Shown: positions 26,064 through 37,574 of the stretch, one piece after another | Position numbering within the stretch: the stretch's first letter is position 1 | Layout of the letters: each line of letters starts with the position of its first letter | Origin: Limnoperna fortunei | Taxonomy: Eukaryota; Mollusca; Bivalvia; Mytilida; Modiolidae | Direction of reading: 5' to 3' | Assembly: GCA_944474755.1 (NCBI GenBank) | Contig: OX104117.1 | Span: forward strand, 39,883,222 to 39,947,221 | DNA length: 64,000 nucleotides | Program-made: the position numbers and the translations under genes | The notes under the pieces: generated by a model | Told to the model about the DNA's origin: nothing | What the model saw: only the letters and a program-made list of their open reading frames with translations | Databases searched by the model: none

Positions 26064-26211
26064 TCAATATTTTGTAATTTGATGAATATGAGGTTTTATG
26101 GTGCAAGGTACAGCAATATTGAACTCGGCTTCGTCTCTTTCAATATTATTCTACCCTGCTTCATAAAACCTCATATTGATCCCACTCAAGTGCAGAAATT
26201 GTAAAATATTG
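26064..26211. repeat. Hairpin MITE-like inverted repeat
   Basis: CAATATTTTGTAATTT at the left end pairs with AAATTGTAAAATATTG at the right end. ATGAGGTTTTATG pairs with CATAAAACCTCAT inside. The arms are asymmetric by about 12 bases. It explains the short frame at 26004-26204. Confidence 0.75.
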
Positions 26212-27254
26212 ATAAGTTCAATGCAAATGCAATACATGTATTAGTATAAAATCAATAATTAAAAACTGGCTGAATATCTACTTAATAGCAATTTGACAGC
26301 AGGCAATTTTGGATGTTTATTTATTTCTAACACATATTCCAATTTCAAAGAATAAAACCTGCAAGAAGACCGGCCAATCACAAATTATGATTTGCCTTTA
26401 ATATTTTAACATATCAGTTAATTAACTATTTTGATCAAAACTGCCCAAGAAATTGCATATTAATACTTGATTTCATCAGTTTTAGAATTCACTGTTGTAA
26501 TATACGTGTTAAGCTCCTGTCCTTCTCTTTTAAAAGACAAAATAAAGAACCATTACCTATAATGTGAAAAATGTATACATTGCAGCTTTTCTAGAAAACT
26601 AAAAAAATAGATGGGTATTGTGAAATACTGACCAAATGATATTACCTGGTTAGGATTTCATGAACCATCATTGATAACCAAATTAAGTCATCTGGCCAAT
26701 ATAATTTTTATTTGAAGACAGACTTTGTTCTCCATTGCTCCTTCTAAAATCAGCAATTAATGTTCTTGTTTATTAAAAGTAAGTTGTTTATTACATTGTC
26801 CTTGTCTGAAAATATCTTTTTGATACTTTTTGGCTTATGTCTTAGAAGTAATTAAAATTCTTTTACTTTTTCAGAATACCTTTAGAAACAAACTCTGTCA
26901 AGAGAAATATGGTATATTGTAAAATGAGTTTTCTCTAATGTTTGGCTGACGGCATCTACTATCCCGAGATTGAATAAATAAATAACATAATTTTCTACAA
27001 AACGTTATGCATGCGAATAATGTTGAATTTGTGTTTTTTATTCATGTCAAAAAGGTAATACTAACTGAAAAAGGTAAAAACGTTGCAAGTATCTAATGGA
27101 ACTAATGCTTATCACTACATCATTTACAATATAACAAATGCAATGTGTGCATATATCAGATAAGTACCAGTTAAATTGATAAATTTTAATTCACTGCATT
27201 AATTTGAGTGTTACCTATTCCTGGATTTGACTTTTCCCTAGACATGACAATGAA
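26212..27254. other. Non-coding stretch
   Basis: AT-rich; no repeat or exon recognised. Confidence 0.4.
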
Positions 27255-27437
27255 TAACTCGACGGGTCTCTAATTTGAGGCAGGCACTGCTTACTCACCC
27301 ATGGTTTTTTATTGGGTTGGGGTTCTCTCTGTTTTTGGTGTTTTTGATTTTCGTGTTGTGTTTGTCTATCTCCGGATTTGTAATTGTCCCTTGACTTTTG
27401 GCTCTTGTTGTTCGGTCGGTTTTCTTTGATTTTTTCT
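27255..27437 (-). repeat. Dispersed repeat family C, copy 2
   Basis: Reverse complement of the repeat at 6893-7094, including CAGGCACTGCTTACTCACCC and TTGTTGTTCGGTCGG. Same length, moderate divergence. Confidence 0.78.
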
Positions 27438-27539
27438 TTGAAACATGGTTAAGTTAGTTAAACAGATTTCTTTACATATTTCGTATAAGAAGATGCCTAG
27501 TATACACTGTTACCCTTAATAAACTATTGTCTCAATCTG

Positions 27540-27615
27540 AAGTCTTTCTAGAATAGTCATTGACCGAACTTAATATAGCTGAAACATCGCCCGGAGGACG
27601 CCGAATAATTAATCA
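27540..27615 (+). repeat. SINE-2 3'-end fragment
   Basis: AATATAGCTGAAACATCGCC, then GGACGCCGAATAATTAATCA. A decayed version of the SINE-2 tail module. Confidence 0.5.
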
Positions 27616-28638
27616 TTCAGAATAGCCATCGGAGCACAATAAAACATTATTCTGACTAATATAAGAGTTAAAATTTTTCTCAGATATAAAAAGGAAGCCA
27701 AGTTTTAACATGATGTACTAATTTTCTTATTTTCTGCATACATTAGATGCATTTTAATGTCTTTATTTTTAAGTACACATCCAGCTATAGTATGCTCTGT
27801 TTTGATATGTTTTTGTCAAACTTTAGGGCATTGTAACAATATTTTCTTGTGCGGTTACATGCCGATATGTAATAATGAAGAATTTGGCGGTTTTTTTTGG
27901 CAGCCGCTACAACGAGGATACTCTTTTTCAAAATCTACAATATTAATTACAAAGAGCGCGCACACTGCAGCACTTAACCTATTACGGTCCGCAGCCAGGC
28001 TTTCTGTATCCCGACAGCCCCATCCCTAACTAGATGTCCTTCCATTTCCCAGACGCTGTGCAGCCCTTGACGTCTACCATAATAAAACTTAACGACCTAA
28101 AGCAAACAACAAAATCAACAGATAAAATACACGAATGCATCCGTATTCATATGAATTAAAGCCATTAAAATAATATAAAGTAGGTAATGTATGATATTGT
28201 TAAAAAACAGCATGTATAAAATATCGTTCGAATGGATTACTACAGTAAACACTACAAAGTCGTCATCTCTTAATTATGAGATATTTAATTTAAAAAAAAA
28301 TATTATCAGATTATTAGATTGTTATTTCGACATTTGTTTTTTGTAGATATACGTGTATTAGGATTACAAATTGATTGATAGATTTGTACATGTATTCACG
28401 TTTACAATATTTCTGGAAAATGTGGCACTGTTTCCTCTGTTTAATCCAGTTTCCATTGGAAATAACCTGGTACTCACCAGTAGCCGACCATATTTCTAAA
28501 CAAAAATTTAAAGTAATCCGTCTTCAATAATTTGAGATCTATTTTCGAAGAAAATAGCTACATTCATATGTTACTGAGTGTATACTTAAACAGGCTATTT
28601 ATTCCATTTTATTTTTTCTTTTTAAAATGTACTATTGA

Positions 28639-28990
28639 TAGGGGCGGAAACAGGATTTTCGAAAGGGGGCGTAATAAGGTGATATCGGAAAAGGAGGGCC
28701 ACCAAGCTCTCGAAAAAATGGTGCAAAATCTGCATTCTAACACTTTCCAAGCATCAAAATGAATTTATTTAACACAAGGTTTTTATAGTGTTCAGTAACC
28801 TTTATTTGGTACAGTATACAACAGAGATATCATAATAAACGAATTAGTACATTAATTTATGGCGAGGACGAGTGGGGATTATATTTTTGCCTTTGGCGCT
28901 GGTTGTTACCCTCCCTGTTCTCTTTTTTTCCTTTCCTTTTTTAAAAGGTGAGCGTACGCGCCTTACGCCCCCCTCTTGATCCTCAACTGA
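28639..28990. mobile_element. Decayed MITE with GGGGCGGA... ends
   Basis: The left end (TAGGGGCGGAAACAGGATTT) and the following ACCAAGCTCTCGAAAAAATG segment match the element at 34009-34296. The right end (GCCCCCCTCTTGATCCTCAA) resembles the other terminus of that family (CCCCCTCTGGATCCGCCACT). The interior is mostly unrelated or rearranged. Confidence 0.55.
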
Positions 28991-29289
28991 TTGCTAAAAA
29001 TCGCAAAATGTAAATTAGATATTTATTTACCGTAGAAATTTTAAAACAGTGTGTGTACATTATTTTTATATTAACCAATTGTAAACAGATACAGACAATC
29101 ATTTTATAGAATTTAATGTTGTATTATGTGCCAATTATTCGTTTTAATTTGGGACTAGTGAAACTTTAAATACAACATGAAAAACAAAAATTAATTATCG
29201 CTTACGTTTGGTACAGACATTCTGAACAATTTATATATAAATGCAAACCAAAGATAATATATGAACTAAGTTTTTTAATGCTATTTTAG

Positions 29290-29439
29290 GAATATTCCTA
29301 GATGAAGTAAATCTGAACATATTTCAAAGCCTTACTAATTCTTTCATCAACCAATCGGATCAGACAACAAGCAGTATATCAGTTCATTTTTACAATGAAA
29401 CAGACTACCTTATTCTGGACGATGTGTACATTACAGGAG
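29290..29439 (+). CDS. iGluR exon 2: start of amino-terminal domain
   Basis: Follows a TTTTTTAATGCTATTTTAG acceptor and ends at a GTAAGA donor; phase 1 to phase 1. The peptide begins IFLDEVNLNIFQSLTNSF, matching the first strand (GIF) and first helix of the bilobed, LIVBP-like amino-terminal domain. It includes N-glycosylation candidates NQS and NET and ends DDVYITG. There is no in-frame ATG upstream in the same open stretch, so an upstream leader exon is required. Confidence 0.88.
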
Positions 29440-29794
29440 GTAAGATAAGGTCGACGTTAGATTACTAGAACATTCAGCATAGATAACAGAAATATATACC
29501 CAATTCTTCAAAATTTTCCGATCGAATATTAATTAAAGTTATGATTTTACTAAACATATTTTTGATCTTTTCTCGAAATTAACATGCAGGCAAAAGCGCA
29601 ATTATTAATCTGAGAAGCAACAGTTATTTATTTAAATGCAAAAATCTGACCCGGTTTCAATAAACATCTGAATTTGGGGATTTCCACAAATTATCCCCAA
29701 CTCAAATATGGACCAACTAGATTGATGGAAGATAACTCGAGGATTTTTGGAAATCTCTGAGTTTAAAAAGCCTAAACTTTTTTGTTTAATGTAG

Positions 29795-30052
29795 ATATTC
29801 CATATACGCCAAGTACCCCAGTGAGTAATGTTTTGCTTGATGTACAACGAGACCCTTCGAAGGCTTTATGTCACGTGGCACAATGGACAAACGCAAGTTT
29901 TGTATCCTTATCGTCAAACCTAGAGGAAAGCTGTTCTCATTCTTTTTATATACAACCCACGATACAAGAATATATACAAATTGCATTGTCTTTGTATCTT
30001 CTGAGCGACAGCGACCATCTTGAAATTACAATCCTGACAAATTTATTTTTTG
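29795..30052 (+). CDS. iGluR exon 3: amino-terminal domain
   Basis: TTTTTGTTTAATGTAG acceptor and GTGAGT donor; phase 1 to phase 1; 86 codons. It runs from DIPYTPSTPVSNVLLDVQ to ILTNLFFG. It contains two cysteines (CHVAQ and ESCSH) that may form a domain disulfide, and an NAS glycosylation site. The open frame continues a little past the donor before stopping. Confidence 0.87.
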
Positions 30053-30339
30053 GTGAGTATGATAATAGGTTCTTATGATATATTTTTATATTTGTTTATA
30101 TAACGAGTAATTTAACATGACATGTATATGGGTTTTAACTTTTAAGTCTCAGCTAAACGGCAATCTGCTTTTTTGGCGGGTCTTTTAAACCAAAATTTAC
30201 TAAGCCACATTCGGCTATTATCCACAACTACTAAAATATTACACTATTTTAATTGAAATTTTATGCATTAATTTTTAGTAATTAGTCTATTATTGGCATT
30301 ATCCCAATTGAAGACGTCTTTATTTTTTTTTTATATGAT

Positions 30340-30905
30340 GAACTTGTAATAAATAAAATATATAGCTTTGACGCTTCTTCGAAATTATACCTTTACAGCA
30401 AGTTAAAGTCTGATGTTAATGTTTCAGACTATTTAAATCTTCAAAACTTTAACAGTAGAAGAATACTTACCAAACTTCGTATTAGTGACCATACCTTAGA
30501 GATTGAACTTGGTAGATACAAGAATATACCAAGAGAACAAAGACTCTGTAAATCATGCAAAATAATTGATGATAAAGCTCTTTTTTTTTCATTGTCAAAT
30601 TAATAATAATAGAAGAACATTTATTGATTTTATACAAACAAAATATGTTAATTTTGCCCAGCTTGATGCCATTGATAAATTTATTTTTGTTCTTAACCCA
30701 AATATGGTTGTTTTGCCCATGGTTGTTGATTTTGTAATGCAATCATTTGAGTTGCGACAATGAGATCCACATTTGTCAAATTCATACATATTTGTAAATA
30801 CTATATTATCTTAGGTTGTATATGTACAGTAACATGTTCATTGTTTTTTGTATGTTTATGTATGCTTAACCTCTTGGGGTTTATTATGCAATAAAGTATA
30901 AAGTA
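30340..30905 (+). pseudogene. LINE 3' fragment in intron 3
   Basis: A broken frame reads SSKLYLYSKLKSDVNVSD, then RRILTKLRISDHTLEIELGR, then a zinc-knuckle-like RLCKSCK segment. A frameshift in a T-run (about 30580-30590) follows. The next frame continues as NNRRTFIDFIQTKY. This is the typical C-terminal end of certain animal non-LTR retrotransposons (R-x-C-x2-C ... HxxxxC). The piece ends with an ATAAAGTATAAAGTATAAAA tail, as expected for a LINE 3' end. It is 5'-truncated, with no reverse-transcriptase core. Confidence 0.8.
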
Positions 30906-31545
30906 TAAAAATAAATAGGGTTAAAGCCGCATTAAGTGTTAGCACTACCTGAACTTAAGAAGTTTTAAGTGCGTTATATGTTAACAAACGTTTAAATAGT
31001 CTCAATTACACAGACGCATATATATAATTGCGTTTGGGATCACCATGTAATTTTGCCACCTATAGCTGGAGACAAAACAATGATTCTAATTTTAGGGCCC
31101 TAAAATTAGACCAGGAAAAGCATGTAAAAATGTCTATACTTATGAAATGACGTCACAGTAAGATTCTCTGTTTATTGGGCATAAAGTAATATTTGTTTAA
31201 TTAATTGATAAAGAAATATTTTATAACAAATATTCAAATGTAAACTATGTACAAATTTTTATACAATTCTTGATATGAACGGAAGTAATTTTATAGATAA
31301 TAAAAGTATCGTCCAATCAAAAACTTTCGCCCAGTTTTGGACGTAATGATAACGAGTTCAATATAGAGATTTAAAGCGTTGGATGATCGAGACTTACGGT
31401 TAAAGAATTTATTTAGACACTCTTGTAGACACAAATCTAAAATCCTTCCCTGTTAAACGTTTTTGTGCCATACAGTTGAAAAATAGGTGCTTAAAAATTC
31501 ATTTAATCTATTTTATATATGGAATATATTATTGTTCCATTTCAG

Positions 31546-31718
31546 CTCTAGATACGACCGTGTTCGTCACCAACAATGATACACTATATTCTTTACGTCT
31601 ATACAACTGGAACAGTTCGTCAATTGATCCCAATCTGTACACCAGCATATCAGACGGTACAGCAAATAGATTCATTGCCATCGGACCATATAAAGAAATA
31701 ATGGACATTTTGTTGCAA
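31546..31718 (+). CDS. iGluR exon 4: amino-terminal domain
   Basis: TTGTTCCATTTCAG acceptor and GTAAGT donor; enters in phase 1, leaves in phase 0. The peptide runs ALDTTVFVTNNDTLYSLRLY to EIMDILLQ, with an NSS glycosylation site. The NNDT/YNWNSSS part fits the second lobe strand-helix pattern. Confidence 0.87.
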
Positions 31719-31774
31719 GTAAGTAAAATAATACAATTTCTTAAAGTGGTAAATTTTATACTTTACACACAGCT

Positions 31775-31948
31775 TAATAGGTTCTTTCATACGTTTTTGG
31801 GAAAGACCGGTTGATCTTTCACGAGTGATAGAAATTTTGTCTTTTCGCGAGTGGAGCGCAGCGGAACGAGCCAAAAGACATAAAAATTTCTATCACGAGT
31901 GAAAGTTCACACGGACTTTCCCAGAAACGTATGAACAAAGTACCTATT
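31775..31948. repeat. Hairpin inverted repeat in intron 4
   Basis: Arms pair over most of their length: AATAGGTTCTTTCATACG with CGTATGAACAAAGTACCTAT, and TCACGAGTGATAGAAATTTT with AAAATTTCTATCACGAGTGA. The loop is GC-richer (GCGAGTGGAGCGCAGCGG). It is MITE-like with no coding content. Confidence 0.85.
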
Positions 31949-32200
31949 TCTTCCGTAAACCAACAACTTTCACATCGCTATAACATAAACTCTACATTGT
32001 TGTAGACTCCATTGTCCCTGACGTCCAATCAGAACGGCGGAAACAAGAACGTCATAGAAGAGCGTTGTTATGCTTCAATAACAACGTTCTTGTTTATGGC
32101 GTTTTGACTGGATGACGCAGCAAGTACAGATGTGTGCGCGTGAGCTCATCTGTACTGGGTCATCTGTACCAGAAATCGGCCATTTACGGAAGAAATATAG
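31944..32200. mobile_element. Small MITE with TATTTCTTCCGTAAA termini
   Basis: Left end CTATTTCTTCCGTAAAC and right end TTTACGGAAGAAATATAG are inverted repeats. Inside, CAAGAACGTC...GTTGTTATG pairs with a nearby AACAACGTTCTTG. It abuts the hairpin at 31775 and may be part of one compound element. Confidence 0.65.
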
Positions 32201-32989
32201 ATCTTCAAACACTAAAATTAATTTAAAACACATTTAACCTCATTAATCCTGTTTTATTCCACAATTAATACAAAACGTCAATCAATGTTTCAGGTCTATT
32301 TGATTGATTATTGATGATGATGTCTGACTTTAGTAGACCATATATAGTTTTAATTTTATTTTGCGCCTAAAGTCGTGTCTAGGCATTTGTAACCAATATT
32401 CGTTTTGCTTTTTCATTATATTTACGTCTCTATAATCTTTCAATATTGTTTCTAATTTGCCGCATTAGTAATCAGCAATTTAACGTCACCGATAAAATTA
32501 GTAGTATTTATGGAATGGATTATATTGATTAAGATGTTGCTTAATTAACGTCAAGTGAGCCGTATTTTAGCTGATTTCAGGACTCCAAATTGGGAGTATT
32601 GGTGAGGGACAGAAATTTTAGCCTTTTTGCTGCTGCAGAGTATTATTACTTAATAACTCTTACCCTACCCATGTGCGGCTGCAAAGTATTATTACTTAAT
32701 AACTCTCACGCACCCAACATTATTCTAAACAGAACGCGCTGAGCAGCTTTGTAGAAAGGGTTCTAGAATTTCTTCGACGTACCCGTGCATGCGCGTGTTC
32801 ATATTTATTATGTCTTCAGTAGCGCTCAATGCCAAAATTTTTGAGCGTCAAAACGTGTTTGGAAATTGACACGCTCCTTAGTGATAAAGACCCGTTTTAT
32901 ATAAAGTTTAGAACGGTCACTCATTCTGGTTGTTTTAAAGGGCTTAATTATCGCCCCTACCCATTACTCCAAACTTTTCCAGTGGCGGC
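32201..32989. other. Intron 4 filler
   Basis: Intronic, AT-rich. A direct repeat of AAGTATTATTACTTAATAAC occurs twice (about 32637 and 32685). No exon seen. Confidence 0.45.
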
Positions 32990-33112
32990 AAAAAATGTGT
33001 TCCATCTGCCCTATCCTCGTGTCCAGTTGATTTGTTGTTTGTTACATTATTCTCGTCCTGAATATAGCTGAAATATTGCGCGGTGAGCAAAGAATAAATC
33101 AATCAATCAACA
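32990..33112 (+). repeat. SINE-2 3' part with TCAA tail
   Basis: CTATCCTCGTGTCCAGTTGA, ATTCTCGTCCTGAATATAGC, TGAAATATTGCGCGG and a short TCAA array. Good match to 36000-36110 and 60590-60656. Confidence 0.75.
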
Positions 33113-34008
33113 ACACAATGCACGCAAATGACGTTACTTATTTGTCAGGTCAGTCCGTTCACCACAAACAACAACGCAACCCAACAACCTTAAAGATTGT
33201 AATACCCATGTCATACTGTAGATTGATTTTATGTATAAGTAGTGTAACCAAACACTCTAAATATGCTCTCAACAATAACATTTATTCTATTTAATCATGT
33301 AAATGAACAATCAATACTTAACAGCCGTCAATTAAAACTTTAGCTTTATATAAGAAAAGAAAATTACAGCGCCTAATGAATAATATATTTTACTGTTTAC
33401 TAGACAATTGCATTTTCTGTACCAAATGAACTATAAAATTAACATGAATTACAAGACCTAATTTTCTTACAGGGGTAAGCTGATTCTCTGCTAAGCACCA
33501 GAGAAATAGTGTTTTATGTTCAGTTTAAGTTCGAAGAAATGTTAATAATTTGCATGCAGGTTAGGTGGTACCTTACATGTTTTTTTTTGTTTTAAATATC
33601 GTTTATGATATCTTTAATACGTTAGTTCTTTCTACAAATTTAATTTTAAAGTATCCTGCTCTTGCAAACTCATGGAGATATGTATCTATCAAGGTGAAAA
33701 AAACTAGAATTTAAAATAGTTAAATTGCTAAAAGTAAATATAGTAAATGGTTTACTATAAACAATCATTTACAAGCATCGTCGTCATATGGCTGTCAACT
33801 GAGTAGTATACATGTATTAAATCGGGACGAGGGGAATATTAAGTTTATTGTCAAATAAAACAAATATATAGCTCGTCTATGAAACGTTGGCGCCGATAGT
33901 AACAATATACTTACTATTCTTCGAGGCCCGATCAATAAATGTTTTACACACTGAGCCAACTACTGCTGGTCCACATTTCCAGTGTTTTTGTCTTGCCATA
34001 TAAAGACC

Positions 34009-34296
34009 CAGGGGCGGATGCAGCCTCAAATGAAAGGGGGGGTCCAAATTTGTCATGGTGGCCGAAGGCCACCATGCCGACCTCGCAGAGGTCGTATTAC
34101 GGCTGGGGCCCCCAGAAGCTCTGAACGAAATGGTGTAAAATCCTGCATTCTGACGATTTCCTGACACCTAAAACATGTCCGTTAAAATGTCATTTTGTTA
34201 TGCTAAAACAAAAGTAGGGGTCCAGACCCCATGCTTGTCAAAACGAAAGGGGGGGGGGTCCGGACCCCCTGGACCCCCCTCTGGATCCGCCACTGA
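34009..34296. mobile_element. MITE with CAGGGGCGGATGCAG ... CTGGATCCGCCACTG ends
   Basis: The two ends are near-perfect inverted repeats of 15 bases. The interior is G/C-rich near the ends (GGGGGGGTCCGGACCCCCTGG) and has a small perfect hairpin GGTGGCCGAAGGCCACC. A related decayed copy is at 28639. It lies in intron 4. Confidence 0.75.
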
Positions 34297-34718
34297 GACC
34301 CGTCTTCACTTCTCACTTCTTCATAACACTTTCGTAGAGTCATGACAACCTACTCTTGCGGCATCAGCCATGTTGGATTTAGTTTTGAATTGTGCATCTT
34401 ATTTATGCAAGTAATCTGTCGGTACATTTCAAGAGACAGACATTGTTTGAATCCTTGAATGTAACCAAATTCGTCATGTCAATAGCCGACCGTTCGCAAG
34501 CTTCTCGGTCATCACCGATACACGCAACTATAAGTCATGAGCTTCTCAAATATCCATAGCCATATATGGAAAACAGCGGGAAATGTAATGAAAGTGCTAT
34601 TCGTCGGTCATTAAAACTAAATAGACAAAAGTAAAAAACTTTTAAAATCGAATTTATATTGTCATAAAATTTCTATAGAAAAAAGTGTCAGAAAAATAAC
34701 AATGTTTTATCTTAACAG

Positions 34719-34856
34719 GCAAATAATACAGCCAACCTAAAACGTGACCAGTGGATTTTTGTCCCAACAGATTCATTTCAATGTCCGGGCAATATCAATA
34801 TGTTGTCATACGTGTGTATTTTACCTTCAGACCTCAACAACACTAAAAATTTAGAA
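34719..34856 (+). CDS. iGluR exon 5: amino-terminal domain
   Basis: TTTTATCTTAACAG acceptor and GTAAGT donor; 46 whole codons, phase 0 on both sides. It reads ANNTANLKRDQWIFVPTDSF and then CPGNINMLSYVCILPSDLNN. Two cysteines, an NNT glycosylation site, and the WIFVPTD strand typical of a lobe-crossing segment. Confidence 0.88.
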
Positions 34857-34929
34857 GTAAGTGATGAATGAGAAAAAAGTAAAATTACAACTTTCAAGCT
34901 TCTCTTTTAGTTAAGCTTCAGGTGGACAA

Positions 34930-35105
34930 ATTGTCTGCTTGTTTGCTTGTTATAAGGATGTTTTGATGTTTAACGCCACTTTCAGCAATTTTTCAGTTGG
35001 AAAACTTGAAATCTTTGTTAATTTAGTTTGGAGCGGAGCGCATCCCGAATGCAGTGACACTCTAACCCGCAATCTCAGTATTGACAGACACGTAAATGAT
35101 AAATG
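34930..35105 (-). repeat. SINE-1 copy, internally deleted
   Basis: Minus-strand 3' end (TTTAACGCCACTTTCAGCAA) followed by a truncated body and the head-side CGCAATCTCAGTATTGACAG. It lies 75 bases downstream of exon 5. Confidence 0.75.
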
Positions 35106-35375
35106 CTTTAAACCCTTAGTGGTATAATTATGCATTATTGAATAAAGATAAAGATAAAGATAAATGAAGACGGTGGACAATATATAGAAACCTGCATAAC
35201 ATAAAGCTACTTGAAACGTCAAGACATTCTGATTTTCTGATTTAAGTATATTAACTTAGACAAACACAAACACAGATATGGAAAATGTGCATAGAAATAT
35301 ATATTAACCACTGGTACAGGTTCATATTTCAAATATTATTATTAAATTATTATTATTAATAAATATTTACTCTAG

Positions 35376-35459
35376 GTAGACACCTATATTTATGATGAGT
35401 ACCTTACAAAGATATGGAAAGCTGTAAATGTTTTCGTCAACAACAATTTGCCACCAACA
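35376..35459 (+). CDS. iGluR exon 6: amino-terminal domain
   Basis: AATATTTACTCTAG acceptor and GTAAGT donor; 28 codons, phase 0 on both sides. It reads VDTYIYDEYLTKIWKAVNVF and ends VNNNLPPT. It fits the aromatic helix (YDAVxxxAxAL type) seen late in the iGluR amino-terminal domain. Confidence 0.85.
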
Positions 35460-35509
35460 GTAAGTAAAAACTTACTTGCAGTATAAACTGTATTATTCTA
35501 ATTTGTGGC

Positions 35510-35700
35510 AGGTAATACTTACTCGTCCCGAGCACCTTACTGCATCCATGATTTTTTTAGAGGGGATCCGGGTTACTAAGTTTTGGCTTTTGCTGGTCTA
35601 TTTGGTTTCGTCCTTATCACGTGTGTCTGTCTCAATCCGGATTTGTCACTGTCATGTGGTTTTAACCGTTCGTTTTTTTTAAATTTTGCTTTTACATTTG
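35510..35700 (-). repeat. Probable decayed copy of repeat family C
   Basis: Shares TTACTCGTCCCGAGCACCTT-like, TGTGTCTGTCTCAATCCGGA and GGATTTGTCACTGTCATGTG features with the family C repeats at 6893 and 27255. Alignment is patchy. Confidence 0.4.
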
Positions 35701-35764
35701 CCTTCTTTACATAAAATAATGGAAACTATAATAGAAATAATTTAAAGATATTTTATCTTTTACC

Positions 35765-36110
35765 ATACAGTGAGGGTTCACAGTACTCGACCCATGGAGC
35801 TGCCTAACGCGTCCCAAGGTGACGGGAATGTCCTCTCGTTTAGGGTTAGGTCATAATACAACAAGCCTAACCGCGGACCACAGGGGGTAATGTGTTTGGA
35901 GTATGCCACGCTCCTTGCTCGTTAACGACCCCTTTGGTAGATGATCATGTCGATTAAAGTGGGCTCGTTGTAGTCGCTACAAAAGGCTAAATTTACAGTC
36001 CCTACCATTAGTCCATCTTTCCCGAATTGATTTATTATTTGTTAACTTGTTATCGTCCCGAATATAGCTGAAATACAGCTCGCTGGACGTCAAGTAAACA
36101 TCTAATAAAT
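35765..36110 (+). repeat. SINE-2 copy, longest in the window
   Basis: Runs from near CTGCCTAACGCGTCCCAAGG through TAGTCGCTACAAAAGGCTAA to the tail module ATCGTCCCGAATATAGCTGA, CAGCTCGCTGGACGTCAAG. The middle (GCTACAAAAGGC) is also found inverted at about 47462. Intron 6. Confidence 0.65.
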
Positions 36111-36511
36111 CAAAGATATTTTAGACAGAGTATATTTCTGTTTTTTCTCCAAGTGAGCTTTTTTAAATTAGATGGTGGTAGAGGTGATTCTTACTTCATA
36201 AACAAGTTGTGTTGAATTTGTATAGTGCCATACACATATTCAGCTAGTCCGATTCCATACAGACCAGTTCTCCTCCACCTATCTGCATAACAGAGCTTCA
36301 AGTACTATGACTGGTTTAAACTTACCATTATTCTGATAAGTCTTTTTAATACACGTGTCTAGAATAAAATACACCGATGTTCTTTTGGATTTACAACTTA
36401 TTTGCATTTGAAATAATTTGTATATTATAAAGAAGTAAGATGTATTGGAAAATAAATTTATGTCGTGTTATTAAGGATCTTTAGTTCGTTTAAGATCTTA
36501 CTGCTGCCTTG

Positions 36512-36771
36512 GATGTTTTGTTTGAATGTTGTTTAACTCCACTTTAAGCCATTTTTCAGCTATATCGTCGCGTCTAGTTTGTATAAGGAAAGCCGCAGTA
36601 CCCAGAGAAAACTCCGACCTTCGGCAGGAAAACGGGCAATCCTTGTCAAGTAAGATTGGAATCGAACACACACTACCTGCAGTAATACTGAACCCGCAAC
36701 TTAAGTTTTGACAGGCACGTGATCAATAGTAGATGACTAACTACATAACCACTCATCCACCACGATGCCCC
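36512..36771 (-). repeat. SINE-1 copy, diverged full length
   Basis: Minus-strand copy with tail TTTGTTTGAATGTTGTTTAA, body, ACGTGATCAATAGTAGATGA and head CCACCACGATGCCCC. Intron 6, 150 bases before exon 7. Confidence 0.88.
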
Positions 36772-36922
36772 ATCTGAAATATTGTTATAGACATGACTTC
36801 GATAATGTTAGCTCTTGATTTTATTTCGTCGATTAGTGTTAGTGCATATACATGTATATGTATTATACCTGATATAAACACAACTAATTAAACATTCTAA
36901 TAAAGCCTTGTTTTGTTAACAG

Positions 36923-37030
36923 GAAAGTTTTAGTCATTATCTTGAAACGACAATGGATGCCAGTGGTACATCTATTCGGTTAAATATAGTGAAATATAAT
37001 CAAACAAATGGAGCTGTTACAGAATCTTTA
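36923..37030 (+). CDS. iGluR exon 7: end of amino-terminal domain
   Basis: TTTTGTTAACAG acceptor and 36 codons ending TTA|GTAAAT; phase 0 on both sides. It reads ESFSHYLETTMDASGTSIRL and then NIVKYNQTNGAVTESL, with an NQT glycosylation site. The VKYNQTNG part is the usual strand before the IGTW linker. The donor (GTAAAT) is weaker than the others. Confidence 0.85.
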
Positions 37031-37133
37031 GTAAATATATTTTAAAATTCATTATATAATTAAAAACATGTTAAAATGAGTGTTGCATTAGTGGTTTGAG
37101 AGCAGTTGATGGGGATTGATAATACGAAACGCG

Positions 37134-37376
37134 TGTTTGTTTGAATGATGTTTAACGCCACTTTCAGCAATTTTTCAGCAATATCATGGCGTCCAGTTTT
37201 TATTGGGGGAGGAAGCCGTAGTACCCGGAGAAAGCACCCGACCTTCGGTCGAAAAACCTTGTCAATTAAGATTGGAGTCGAGCGCAACCTGTCCGCAGAG
37301 GCTTGAACGCTAAATCTCAGTGTTGACAGACCACGTGATCAATAGAAGACCTTAACCAATCGGGCACCGAGGCCTC
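37134..37376 (-). repeat. SINE-1 copy
   Basis: Minus-strand copy with strong match to the family: GCCACTTTCAGCAATTTTTC, GGAAGCCGTAGTACCCGGAG, ACCACGTGATCAATAGAAGA and head GGGCACCGAGGCCT. Slightly shortened at the A-box side. Intron 7. Confidence 0.92.
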
Positions 37377-37479
37377 TCTCTCGTAGTAACGTATCATATT
37401 TACAACTGAGTTTTGTCTAATGATTTTAGTTATGTGTTATATTAAGTCATTTTCAAGATACAGTCGCTCTCGTTAAAGG

Positions 37480-37574
37480 ATGTTTGTTTGTTTGTTTGAA
37501 TGATGTTTAACGCCACTTTCAGCAATTTTTCAGCAATATCATGGCGTACAGTTTTTATGGGAAGCCGGAGTACC
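37480..37574 (-). repeat. SINE-1 3' part, cut by a foldback insertion
   Basis: Starts with the tail TTTGTTTGTTTGTTTGAATG and matches the family up to GGAAGCCGGAGTACCC. It stops exactly where the foldback element at 37575 begins. The rest of the SINE is not found on the far side. Confidence 0.85.
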
